From an uncultured Microbacterium sp. (lineage in GTDB: Bacteria > Actinomycetota > Actinomycetes > Actinomycetales > Microbacteriaceae): a stretch of 64,000 nt of DNA. The notes beneath the pieces were generated by a model that saw only the letters and a program-made list of their open reading frames with translations, was not told the DNA's origin and made no database searches. The stretch covers positions 1 through 64,000 of the forward strand of contig NZ_FLQR01000010.1 of the NCBI RefSeq assembly GCF_900078385.1, written 5' to 3'. Positions within the stretch are counted from its first letter, which is position 1, and each line of letters opens with the position of its first letter. Positions 49,870 through 58,726 of the stretch are shown one piece after another. The translations under genes were made by a program, and so were the position numbers.

Positions 49870-51155
49870 GCGTCGAGCCGTTCGACGCCGTCGACGTCAT
49901 CCGCACCAAGCGCGATGGGGGAGCGGTCCCCGAGGACGCCCTCCGCTGGATGATCGACGCGTACACGCGCGGCTACGTCGCCGACGCGCAGATGGCGTCG
50001 TTCGCGATGGCGATCCTCCTCAACGGGATGCAGCGCGACGAGATCCGGGTCATGACGGACGCCATGATCGCCTCCGGGGAGCGGATGAGCTTCGCCGGTC
50101 TCGGCAAGCGCACCGTCGACAAGCACTCCACCGGCGGGGTCGGCGACAAGATCACGCTGCCGCTGGCCCCCCTCGTCGCGTCCTTCGGCGTCGCGGTGCC
50201 GCAGCTCTCCGGCCGCGGGCTCGGCCACACCGGCGGGACGCTCGACAAGCTCGAGTCCATCCCGGGCTGGCGCGCCGCCCTCAGCAACGACGAGCTCGTC
50301 GCGCAGCTCCGCGGCGTCGGCGCCGTCATCTGCGCCGCCGGCTCGGGTCTCGCCCCCGCCGACAAGAAGCTCTACGCGCTGCGCGACGTGACCGGCACCG
50401 TCGAGGCCATCCCGCTCATCGCCTCCAGCATCATGAGCAAGAAGATCGCCGAGGGCACCGACTCGCTCGTCCTGGACGTGAAGTTCGGCTCCGGTGCGTT
50501 CATGAAGGACGTCGACCGCGCCCGCGAGCTCGCCCGCACGATGGTCGCGCTCGGCACCGACTCGGGCGTGGCCACGACCGCGCTGCTCACCGACATGAAC
50601 ACGCCGCTGGGCCTGGCGATCGGCAACGCCAACGAGGTGCGCGAGTCCGTCGACGTGCTCGCCGGCGGCGGCCCGGCCGACGTCGTCGAGCTCACCGTCG
50701 CGCTCGCGCGGGAGATGCTCGCCCTCGCCGGCCAGCCCGACGCCGACGTCGACGCGGCGCTCCGCGACGGGCGCGCCATGGACGCGTGGCGCGAGATGAT
50801 CCGCGCGCAGGACGGCGACCCCGACGCCGCGCTGCCCCAGCCCCGCGAGACGCACACCGTCACGGCCGACGCCGACGGCGTCGTGACGCGCCTGGAGGCC
50901 CTGCCCTTCGGGGTGGCGGCGTGGCGCCTGGGCGCCGGACGCGCCCGCGCCCAGGACCCGGTCATCCACGCGGCCGGCATCGACCTGCACGTCAAGCCCG
51001 GCGACCGGGTCGTCGCAGGACAGGCGCTGTTCACCTTGCTCGCCGACGATGAGACCCGTTTCGCGCGCGCCCTCGACGCGCTCGACGACGCGTGGACGAT
51101 CGGCGCGGAGGCTCCGGCATCCACTCCGCTCGTCCTCGAGCGCATCACCGCCTGA
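49866..51155 (+). CDS. deoA: Thymidine/pyrimidine-nucleoside phosphorylase
   Basis: VDKHSTGGVGDKITLPLAPLVA, SGRGLGHTGGTLDKLESIPG. Confidence 0.94.
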   Translation: MSVEPFDAVDVIRTKRDGGAVPEDALRWMIDAYTRGYVADAQMASFAMAILLNGMQRDEIRVMTDAMIASGERMSFAGLGKRTVDKHSTGGVGDKITLPLAPLVASFGVAVPQLSGRGLGHTGGTLDKLESIPGWRAALSNDELVAQLRGVGAVICAAGSGLAPADKKLYALRDVTGTVEAIPLIASSIMSKKIAEGTDSLVLDVKFGSGAFMKDVDRARELARTMVALGTDSGVATTALLTDMNTPLGLAIGNANEVRESVDVLAGGGPADVVELTVALAREMLALAGQPDADVDAALRDGRAMDAWREMIRAQDGDPDAALPQPRETHTVTADADGVVTRLEALPFGVAAWRLGAGRARAQDPVIHAAGIDLHVKPGDRVVAGQALFTLLADDETRFARALDALDDAWTIGAEAPASTPLVLERITA

Positions 51156-51214
51156 CGGACCGCCTGACGGCCTCACCGCCTGACGGACCGCCTGACGGCC
51201 TCACCGTCTGACTG
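51146..51214. repeat. 28-bp tandem duplication at deoA stop codon
   Basis: CACCGCCTGACGGACCGCCTGACGGCCT at 51146 and 51174, partial at 51202. Confidence 0.9.
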
Positions 51215-51244
51215 CACCACCGCTTGAGAAGGAGCCCCACCCCC

Positions 51245-52360
51245 ATGGCAACCGACACGCACGCCGACGCGACCCTGCAGGGCGTCCGCATCCAGAGTCT
51301 GCCGAAGGTGTCGCTCCACGACCACCTCGACGGTGCGCTGCGCCCCCAGACGATCATCGAGCTGGCCGCCGAGATCGGCCTGGATGTGCCCAGCACCGAC
51401 GCCGACGACCTCGCCGACTGGTTCGAGGACCAGAGCGACTCCGGCTCGCTCGTGGAGTACCTGAAGACGTTCGACCTCACGACCGCCGTCATGCAGACCC
51501 GCGACGGGCTCCGCCGCGTCGCGCGCGAATTCGTCGAGGACCTGGCCGCGGACGGCGTGATCTACGGCGAGGTGCGCTGGGCGCCCGAGCAGCACCTCGC
51601 GCGGGGACTCTCCCTCGACGAGGCCGTGCAGGCCGTGCAGGAGGGCATCGAAGAGGGTGAGGATGCCGTCGACGCGGGCGGCAAGGCGATCCGCGTCGGC
51701 CAGCTCATCACGGCGATGCGCCACACCGATCGGTCGCTCGAGATCGCCGAGCTCGCCGTCGCGCACCGCGGCCGCGGCGCCGTCGGCTTCGACATCGCCG
51801 GCCCCGAGGACGGCTTCCCGCCCTCGAACCACCGCGCCGCCTTCGACTACCTCGCGTCGGAGTTCTTCCCCGTCACGGTGCACGCCGGCGAGGCTGCGGG
51901 CCTGGATTCCATCCGCTCGGCCCTCATCGACGGACGCGCGCTGCGCCTCGGCCACGGGGTGCGCATCGCGGAGGACCTCGACGTCGTGCAGGAGAAGGGC
52001 GAAGAGGTCTTCGTGCAGTTCGGCGACCTCGCCCGCTGGGTGCGCGACCGGGAGATCCCGCTCGAGCTGTCGCCGTCGTCCAACCTGCAGACCGGCGCGA
52101 TCACGCGCTGGGGCACGCAGCTGGAGGACCACCCGTTCGACCTGCTCTACCAGCTGGGCTTCTCGGTGACGGTGAACGTCGACAACCGCACGATGAGCCG
52201 CACGTCGCTCACGCGCGAGCTGAAGCTCCTCGCCGACGCGTTCGAGTACACGCTGGAGGACCTCGAGGCCTTCCAGCTGAACGCCGCGGCCGCCGCGTTC
52301 CTCTCCGTCGAGGAGCGGGAAGAGCTGATCGAGCTCATCGCGGAGGGCTTCGACCGCTGA
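51245..52360 (+). CDS. add: Adenosine deaminase
   Basis: LPKVSLHDHLDGALRPQTIIELA, VTVHAGEAAGLDSI, LGHGVRIAEDL. Confidence 0.93.
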   Translation: MATDTHADATLQGVRIQSLPKVSLHDHLDGALRPQTIIELAAEIGLDVPSTDADDLADWFEDQSDSGSLVEYLKTFDLTTAVMQTRDGLRRVAREFVEDLAADGVIYGEVRWAPEQHLARGLSLDEAVQAVQEGIEEGEDAVDAGGKAIRVGQLITAMRHTDRSLEIAELAVAHRGRGAVGFDIAGPEDGFPPSNHRAAFDYLASEFFPVTVHAGEAAGLDSIRSALIDGRALRLGHGVRIAEDLDVVQEKGEEVFVQFGDLARWVRDREIPLELSPSSNLQTGAITRWGTQLEDHPFDLLYQLGFSVTVNVDNRTMSRTSLTRELKLLADAFEYTLEDLEAFQLNAAAAAFLSVEEREELIELIAEGFDR

Positions 52361-52384
52361 GCGCGGCCGGCCGACCGGAACTGT

Positions 52385-52402
52385 CGCCCGCCCTCGCGGG
52401 CG
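52385..52402 (+). terminator. Short GC hairpin downstream of add
   Basis: CGCCCGC-cctc-GCGGGCG. Confidence 0.4.
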
Positions 52403-52464
52403 GCACCCGCACGCCCTATCCTGAGCGATATCCGAGCGGTATCGCTTGGCGGTGGGGAGAGGTC

Positions 52465-53058
52465 ATGGCAGTGTTCTCACGCGGTTTCGGCGGTCGGAGG
52501 CGCGAGACCGACCCGGCGATTCCGCCCGGCCAGTACCTGACGAAGGACTTCCCCGTCCTCTCCGCCGGGCCGACGCCCCGCATCCCGCTCGACGAGTGGA
52601 CCTTCCGGGTCGTCACCGAGAAGGCCACGACCACGACCTGGACGTGGGAGGAGTTCCAGGCGCTGCCCATCGAGGAGATCGACACCGACATCCACTGCGT
52701 CACCCGGTGGTCCAAGCTCGGCACGTCGTGGCGGGGCGTGTCGGTGGACACCCTGATGGCCGCCGTCGACACCGACGCGCAGTTCGCGATGGCCCACTCC
52801 TACGGCGGGTACACGACGAACGTCCCGATGGCGGACCTCCTCGGCGGCAAGGCGTGGGTCGCGTTCGAGTTCGACGGCGCACCGCTCGCGCCGGAGCACG
52901 GCGGTCCGGCGCGGCTGCTCGTGCCGCACCTCTACTTCTGGAAGAGCGCGAAGTGGGTCAACGCGCTGGTGATGCAGGATCGCGACCGGCCCGGATTCTG
53001 GGAGCAGAACGGCTATCACCTGCACGGCGACCCATGGACCGAGGAGCGCTATTGGTGA
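52465..53058 (+). CDS. Sulfite oxidase-like molybdopterin oxidoreductase
   Basis: EEIDTDIHCVTRWSKLGTSWRGVSVDTLMA with conserved Cys; GGPARLLVPHLYFWKSAKWVNALVM. Confidence 0.85.
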   Translation: MAVFSRGFGGRRRETDPAIPPGQYLTKDFPVLSAGPTPRIPLDEWTFRVVTEKATTTTWTWEEFQALPIEEIDTDIHCVTRWSKLGTSWRGVSVDTLMAAVDTDAQFAMAHSYGGYTTNVPMADLLGGKAWVAFEFDGAPLAPEHGGPARLLVPHLYFWKSAKWVNALVMQDRDRPGFWEQNGYHLHGDPWTEERYW

Positions 53059-53777
53059 CCGTCGGCGGCTGGCGCCCGGCGACCCTCGCCGCCGCCCGTC
53101 CCGCCACCGCCCACGCGCGCATCCTGACCCTGCACGTCCCGGGCTGGCCGGGGAACCTGCCGGGCCAGCATCTCGACATCCGTCTGACGGCCGAGGACGG
53201 CTACCAGGCCGAGCGTTCCTACTCGATCGCGTCGTCCGGGCCCGGTGAGACCGTGGAGCTGGGGGTGGACCGCGTGGACGACGGCGAGGTGTCGCCCTAC
53301 TTCGTGGACGTCATCGAACCGGGCGACGCGCTCGAGGTGAAAGGCCCGCTGGGCGCCTACTTCGTGTGGGATGCCGCCGACCCGGCCCCGGTGCAGCTCA
53401 TCGCCGGCGGCTCGGGGATCGTCCCGCTCCTCGCGATGGCCCGTGCCCGGTCGGTCGCCGGCGGGCACGCGCCGTTCCGCCTGCTGTACTCCGTGCGCTC
53501 ACCGGGCGACGCCATGTACCGCGACGAGGTCGCGGGCCTGACCGCGGCCGGAATCACGGTGGACTGGCGGTACACGCGGCACGCGCCCGCCGACTGGACC
53601 GGCCCCGTGGGCCGGCTCACGGCGGACGGCCTCGCGGCCAGCGCGTGGCCGCCGGAGGCGGCCCCGACCGTGTTCGTCTGCGGTCCGACGGGTTTCGTCG
53701 AGGCGACCGCCGACCTGCTGGTCGCCGCCGGGCACCCGGCGGAGCGGGTCCGCACCGAGCGATTCGGAGGAGCCTGA
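53055..53777 (+). CDS. FAD-binding ferredoxin/flavodoxin reductase-like oxidoreductase
   Basis: ERSYSIASS flavin motif, LIAGGSGIVPLLAMAR, VFVCGPTGFVEAT; GTG start. Confidence 0.85.
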   Translation: MTVGGWRPATLAAARPATAHARILTLHVPGWPGNLPGQHLDIRLTAEDGYQAERSYSIASSGPGETVELGVDRVDDGEVSPYFVDVIEPGDALEVKGPLGAYFVWDAADPAPVQLIAGGSGIVPLLAMARARSVAGGHAPFRLLYSVRSPGDAMYRDEVAGLTAAGITVDWRYTRHAPADWTGPVGRLTADGLAASAWPPEAAPTVFVCGPTGFVEATADLLVAAGHPAERVRTERFGGA

Positions 53778-54082
53778 TGGACGTCTCTCCCCACCACGGA
53801 GCGCCGCCGGACGAGCCGCATGGCCCGGTCCGCCACGTCGACGGCAATGCCCTCGCGGGCCTCCTCGCCGACGTCTTCGCAGGCGACATGACGATGGCCC
53901 TCCTCGCGTGCGGACACTGCGGGCAGGTCGGCCCGCTCGCGGCCGCGTCGGTGGAGGACGACGGAGCCGCGGCGATCGTCCGCTGCCGCGCCTGCACGCG
54001 GACGCTCCTCACCGTCCTGCGCCTCGACGGCCGTCTCTCGCTCCGCATCGGCGGACTCTCGCGCCTCGACCTCGCGTTGTGA
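53777..54082 (+). CDS. Small zinc-ribbon-like protein (DUF6510-like)
   Basis: VDGNALAGLLADVFAGDMTMALLACGHCGQVGPLAAA...VRCRACTRTLLTV; CxxC...CxxC. Confidence 0.7.
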   Translation: MDVSPHHGAPPDEPHGPVRHVDGNALAGLLADVFAGDMTMALLACGHCGQVGPLAAASVEDDGAAAIVRCRACTRTLLTVLRLDGRLSLRIGGLSRLDLAL

Positions 54083-54103
54083 CGCGCCGGCCGCGGGCCG
54101 GGT

Positions 54104-55438
54104 TCATCCGCGGGTCGTCCGCCGTGTGCGGAGCGCGGTGCGGGCGGGCTCGCGGAGCGAGCGGATGAGGGCGCGCACCGTCCCGCGATAGGCGTCCTTG
54201 TTGACGTAGTACGCCATGCGTTCGAGCCCCAGGTAGCGGTAGCCGCCGGTCAGGTCGGGCCACGGGACGTTCACGCGGCGCCGGAACAGCGACGCGCGCT
54301 CCGGGTGGTCGACCTCGGCGCGCAGGTACGCGGCGATGAGCTCGGCCTGCTCGTAGCGGCCCTGCCACCCGAGCCCGGACGCCTCGACCATCCCCATCAC
54401 GAACAGGCCGTTGAAGGACGGCGGGAAGATGTTGAGGAAGAGCGTCGGCGCCATCCCGGTCCAGTTGAGGTCGGCGCGCTCGACGAACGGGTAGTCCAGC
54501 CGGTACCCGGTCGCGAGCAGCACGGTGTCGTACCGTCCGTGCGTGCCGTCGCGGAAATGGACCGTGTCGCCCTCGAACCGTGCGACGTCGGCGCGGATGC
54601 GCAGGTCGCCCTGGCCGAGGTGTCCCAGGATCAGCGTGTTGACGATCGGATGCGACTCGTAGATCCGGTGGTCCGGCTCCGGGAAGCCGAACCGGACGGG
54701 ATCGCCGGTGAACGCGCGGAGCACGCGGGAGTCGACGAACTGCTTGATCCGCGGGGGGAGGGGACGGCCCTGGTTCAGCGTGTCGGCGGGCCGACCGAAC
54801 AGGTAGCGGGGGACGAAGTGGTAGCCGCGGCGGACGCTCATCTCCACGGATGCCGCGGAGTGGACGGCATCCACCGCGATGTCGCAGCCGGAGTTGCCGG
54901 CGCCGATGATCAGCACGCGCTTGCCGTCGAGCTGCCGGGCGCTGCGGTAGCCGCTCGTGTGCAGGATCTCGCCGGTGAACGTGCCGGGGAAGTCGGGCAT
55001 CCGGGGCGCGGCCAGCGTGCCGTTCGCGATGACGACGCCCGCGTACCGCGCGGTGCGCTCGCCGTCCGGACCGGATGCCGTGACGGTCCAGTCGCCGTCG
55101 TCATCCCGACGGAGCGCGGTGACGGTCGTGTCGAACCGATAGTGCGCGGCCAGGCCGAAGTGCTCGGCGTACTCGCGGAAGTACGCGACCAGCTCGCGGT
55201 GGCTCGGATAGTCCGCCGTCGTGCGCATGGGGAACTCCGCGAACTCGGTCGTCGTCCGCGAGGAGATGAGATGCGCGGATTCGTACACCGTGGAGCGCGG
55301 ATTGTCGATGTCCCACAGGCCGCCCACCCCCCGCGAGGCCTCGAAGCCGTCGAAGGCGATGCCCTCGCGCTGCAGCGCCCGCGCGGCAGCGAGTCCGGAC
55401 GGACCCGCGCCGACGACGGCGTAGCGACGCTCCCGCAT
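54104..55438 (-). CDS. Flavin-containing monooxygenase-like NAD(P)/FAD oxidoreductase
   Basis: YAVVGAGPSGLAAARALQREGIAFDGFEA, VLIIGAGNSGCDIAVDA, ATGY motif. Confidence 0.9.
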   Translation of the reverse strand: MRERRYAVVGAGPSGLAAARALQREGIAFDGFEASRGVGGLWDIDNPRSTVYESAHLISSRTTTEFAEFPMRTTADYPSHRELVAYFREYAEHFGLAAHYRFDTTVTALRRDDDGDWTVTASGPDGERTARYAGVVIANGTLAAPRMPDFPGTFTGEILHTSGYRSARQLDGKRVLIIGAGNSGCDIAVDAVHSAASVEMSVRRGYHFVPRYLFGRPADTLNQGRPLPPRIKQFVDSRVLRAFTGDPVRFGFPEPDHRIYESHPIVNTLILGHLGQGDLRIRADVARFEGDTVHFRDGTHGRYDTVLLATGYRLDYPFVERADLNWTGMAPTLFLNIFPPSFNGLFVMGMVEASGLGWQGRYEQAELIAAYLRAEVDHPERASLFRRRVNVPWPDLTGGYRYLGLERMAYYVNKDAYRGTVRALIRSLREPARTALRTRRTTRG

Positions 55439-55449
55439 GCCCCGGTCGA

Positions 55450-56604
55450 TCAGGCGCCGAGCTCCCGCTGGCGCTGCGCGACGAGGGCCTCGACCCGGGC
55501 GAAGAGGGGATGATCGGTCTCGAGCCCGGTGACCGATGCCGTGAAGTCCTCCGCGGACTCCTCGCGCAGGCGGCGCTGCAGCTCGACGGCCTGCTCGTCC
55601 GCCGCGTCGTCGAAGAGGAGCGCAGCACCCACGGCGGCCAGCAGGCCGTCGACGGACAGGCCGCGCTCGGCGGCCTCGGCAGCCGGCCCGATGAAGCGCT
55701 CGTGCCGGGACAGCTTGCGGAGGGGCTGCCGTCCGACGCGGCCGACGGTGTCGGGGAGCGCGGGGTTGGCGAAGCGGCGCAGGATCGTCGCACGGTACTC
55801 CGCGAGTTCGCCGGCGTCGAGGCCGTGCTTGGCGACGAGGAGCGCGGAGGTCTCCTCGAGCGCGGCGGAGACCTTCGCGGCGATCGCCGGATCGGCGAGC
55901 ACATCGGAGATCTTGTCCACGCCGGCCTGCGCGCCGAAGTACGCCGTCGTCGCGTGCCCCGTGTTGACTGTGAAGAGCTTCCGCTCGATGTAGGGGCCGA
56001 GGTCGTCGACGAAATGGGCGCCCGGGATCGTCGGCGGGTTCTCGCCGAACGGCGGCCGTTCGATGGCCCACTCGTAGAACGGCTCGACCGTGACATCCAC
56101 GCCGGAGCCGGCCGGCTGGGCGGGGACGATGCGGTCCACCGCGGTGTTGGCGAACACGGCGCGGGCGGACAGGCCGTCCCACGCGTCGCCCGCCTGTGCG
56201 CGGATCTCGTCGCGCAGCTGGTCGGTCGCGTTGATCGCGTTCTCGCACGCCATGATCTGCAGGGGCGGGGCGGACGGATCGCGCAGGGCCAGCGCGGCGA
56301 GGATGTGCGGGGCGACGAACTTCAGGATCGTGGGGCCGACGGCCGTCGTGACGACGTTCGCCGTGGCGATCTCGTCGACGACCGCCTGCGGGTCTGTGGC
56401 GCTGTTGAGGGCGCGGAAGCCGGTCACGACCTTGTCGGTACCGCCCTCGCCGACCTCGTGCACGGTGTACTCCGAGACGGCGTTGATGGCGTCGACGAGC
56501 GGCGCCGCGACGTCGGAGAAGACGAGGTCGTAGCCGCCCTCGTGGAGCAGGAGCCCCACGAAACCCCGGCCGATGTTGCCGGCCCCGAAATGGACCGCCT
56601 TCAT
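55450..56604 (-). CDS. mtlD: Mannitol-1-phosphate 5-dehydrogenase
   Basis: [32 protein letters not shown]. Confidence 0.95.
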   Translation of the reverse strand: MKAVHFGAGNIGRGFVGLLLHEGGYDLVFSDVAAPLVDAINAVSEYTVHEVGEGGTDKVVTGFRALNSATDPQAVVDEIATANVVTTAVGPTILKFVAPHILAALALRDPSAPPLQIMACENAINATDQLRDEIRAQAGDAWDGLSARAVFANTAVDRIVPAQPAGSGVDVTVEPFYEWAIERPPFGENPPTIPGAHFVDDLGPYIERKLFTVNTGHATTAYFGAQAGVDKISDVLADPAIAAKVSAALEETSALLVAKHGLDAGELAEYRATILRRFANPALPDTVGRVGRQPLRKLSRHERFIGPAAEAAERGLSVDGLLAAVGAALLFDDAADEQAVELQRRLREESAEDFTASVTGLETDHPLFARVEALVAQRQRELGA

Positions 56605-57041
56605 GCGTCGTTCACCGACGACAGCATGCCGTACAGCTCTTCGGGCGTCTGCGCCTCCTTGAGACGGGCGACCTCGTCGTCGTCGGAGAAGATCAGCGCG
56701 ATCTGCGACAGGATCTCGAGGTGCTCATCGCCCTTGCCGGCGATGCCGACCACGAAGGTCACCGGCTCGCCGCTCCAGTCCACGCCCCCGTCGTAGCGCA
56801 CGAACGACAGTGCGGAGTCGAGGATCGTGTCCTTCGTCTCGTTCGTGCCGTGCGGAATCGCCAGCTCGTTGCCCATGTAGGTGGACACCGTCATCTCCCG
56901 CTGCTGCATCGCGTCGAAGTACGCGCTCGTCACGGCGCCCGCCGCCTCGAGGATGTCGGCGGCCTCCTTCATCGCGTTCTCCTTGCTCACCGAGCCGGAG
57001 TGGATGCGGACCTGTCCGACGTTGAGAACCTCGCGTGCCAT
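56601..57041 (-). CDS. mtlF: PTS mannitol EIIA component
   Basis: [22 protein letters not shown] active-site His region. Confidence 0.93.
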   Translation of the reverse strand: MAREVLNVGQVRIHSGSVSKENAMKEAADILEAAGAVTSAYFDAMQQREMTVSTYMGNELAIPHGTNETKDTILDSALSFVRYDGGVDWSGEPVTFVVGIAGKGDEHLEILSQIALIFSDDDEVARLKEAQTPEELYGMLSSVNDA

Positions 57042-57072
57042 GTCTGTCTCTCTTCCTTGTGGGTCGTTCGGA

Positions 57073-57131
57073 CTCGGAAGGCCACGAGGCCGGGTGCGTC
57101 GCGCTGCCCGGCCCCGCGGCGGTCTTCCGAG
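57073..57131 (-). terminator. Intercistronic stem-loop between mtlA and mtlF
   Basis: CTCGGAAG ... CTTCCGAG outer arms with inner GGCCGGG ... CCCGGCC. Confidence 0.5.
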
Positions 57132-57132
57132 A

Positions 57133-58698
57133 CTACGCGCGGCGGTGGTGCTGATCCACGACCAGCTGCACGACCTCGTCGTACTTCGGCGAGTTCATGA
57201 AGTTGTCCACCGACACGTGCATGGCATCCGGCGTGTGCTTGCGCGCGCGATCCGTCAGCTGCTGCTGCGTGATGACCAGGTCGGCGGAGGAGTCGAGGTT
57301 CGCGATCGCCTTGTTGACGACCGTGACGTCCTCGATGCCCGCCTTCTTGATCTTGCTGCGCAGCACGCTGGCGCCCATCGCGGAGGAGCCCATACCGGCG
57401 TCGCAGGCGAAGACGATGTTGCGCACCTCCTTGTCGGTGACCACCGAGGTGGCGCCGGCGCCGGCGGCGACACCGGCCGCAGCCGCATCGTCACCGCGCA
57501 GTCCGCCGAGGTACTCGGACTTCTTGCCCTTGTTGGCCTCGGTCTGGTCGACGGCCGACGTGAACCGGTCGGTGCCGGCCGCCTCGGCGGCGAGGTCGCG
57601 CTTGCGCGAGGCCCGCAGGATGATCCCCGCGACGATGAACGTGACGGCGGCCGAGAGGACGACCGAGAGGATGACGCCGACGTAGCTGTCGTTGGCGGTC
57701 TGCAGCATCACGGCGATGATGCTTCCTGGGGCGGCCGGTGCCCGCAGGCCCGTGTCCAGGAGCATGTTGGTCGTGACACCGGTCATGCCACCCGCGATCA
57801 GCGCGAGGATCAGCACCGGCTTCATGAGCGCGTACGGGAAGTACACCTCGTGGATGCCGCCGAAGAACTGGATGATGGCGGCGCCCGGAGCCGACGCGCG
57901 TGCCGCGCCGATGCCGAAGAACGTGAACGCGAGCAGCAGACCCACACCGGGGCCGGGGTTGGCCTCGAGGAGGAAGAGGATCGACTTGCCCTGCTCGTCC
58001 GCCTGCGCGATGCCGAGCGGGGTGAGCACGCCGTGGTTGATGGCGTTGTTCAGGAAGAAGACCTTCGCAGGCTCGATCAGGATGCTCGTCAGCGGCAGCA
58101 GGTTGTTCTCCACGAGCCAGCTCACCGCGTTGCCGAGGACGGTCATGATGCCGTTCACGAGCCACGCGATCGGGTAGAAGCCGACGACGGCCATGATGAA
58201 GCCCCAGATGCCCGCCGAGAACATGTTCACGAGCATCTCGAAGCCTGCCCGGACCTTGCCCTCCCAGAGGCTGTCGAGCCACTTCATGGTGTAGGCCGCG
58301 AGCGGTCCCATGATCATCGCGCCGATGAACATGTGGATCTGGCCGAGCTGCGGCTCACCCTCGGCGAGGGTCGCGTTGAACTGCGCGATGAGCAGGTCGG
58401 AGCCCGCGATCGCACCCATCGTCGCGATGGTCGCGACGACGCCACCGCGCTGCTTGTAGACCATGTAGCCCGCCGTGTAGGCGATGATCAGCGGCAGCAG
58501 GTAGTGGATGAACGGGCCGACGATCGTGGCCAGGTCGGCGTTGGGCGTCCACCCCACGTCGATGAAGAACGCGGTGAAGATACCCCATGCGATGAGGGCC
58601 GGGATGTTCGGCATGATCATGCCGGAGAGGAATGTGCCGAATCGCTGAACGCCGACCCGGATACCTCCGCGCGTGGTGGGATTGGACGCCGTTGTCAT
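57133..58698 (-). CDS. mtlA: PTS mannitol EIICB component
   Basis: GTFLSGMIMPNIPALIAWGIFTAFFI; IIB NIVFACDAGMGSSAMGASVLR. Confidence 0.95.
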   Translation of the reverse strand: MTTASNPTTRGGIRVGVQRFGTFLSGMIMPNIPALIAWGIFTAFFIDVGWTPNADLATIVGPFIHYLLPLIIAYTAGYMVYKQRGGVVATIATMGAIAGSDLLIAQFNATLAEGEPQLGQIHMFIGAMIMGPLAAYTMKWLDSLWEGKVRAGFEMLVNMFSAGIWGFIMAVVGFYPIAWLVNGIMTVLGNAVSWLVENNLLPLTSILIEPAKVFFLNNAINHGVLTPLGIAQADEQGKSILFLLEANPGPGVGLLLAFTFFGIGAARASAPGAAIIQFFGGIHEVYFPYALMKPVLILALIAGGMTGVTTNMLLDTGLRAPAAPGSIIAVMLQTANDSYVGVILSVVLSAAVTFIVAGIILRASRKRDLAAEAAGTDRFTSAVDQTEANKGKKSEYLGGLRGDDAAAAGVAAGAGATSVVTDKEVRNIVFACDAGMGSSAMGASVLRSKIKKAGIEDVTVVNKAIANLDSSADLVITQQQLTDRARKHTPDAMHVSVDNFMNSPKYDEVVQLVVDQHHRRA

Positions 58699-58726
58699 TG
58701 CTGGTTCTCCTTCTGGTGAGCCGTGG

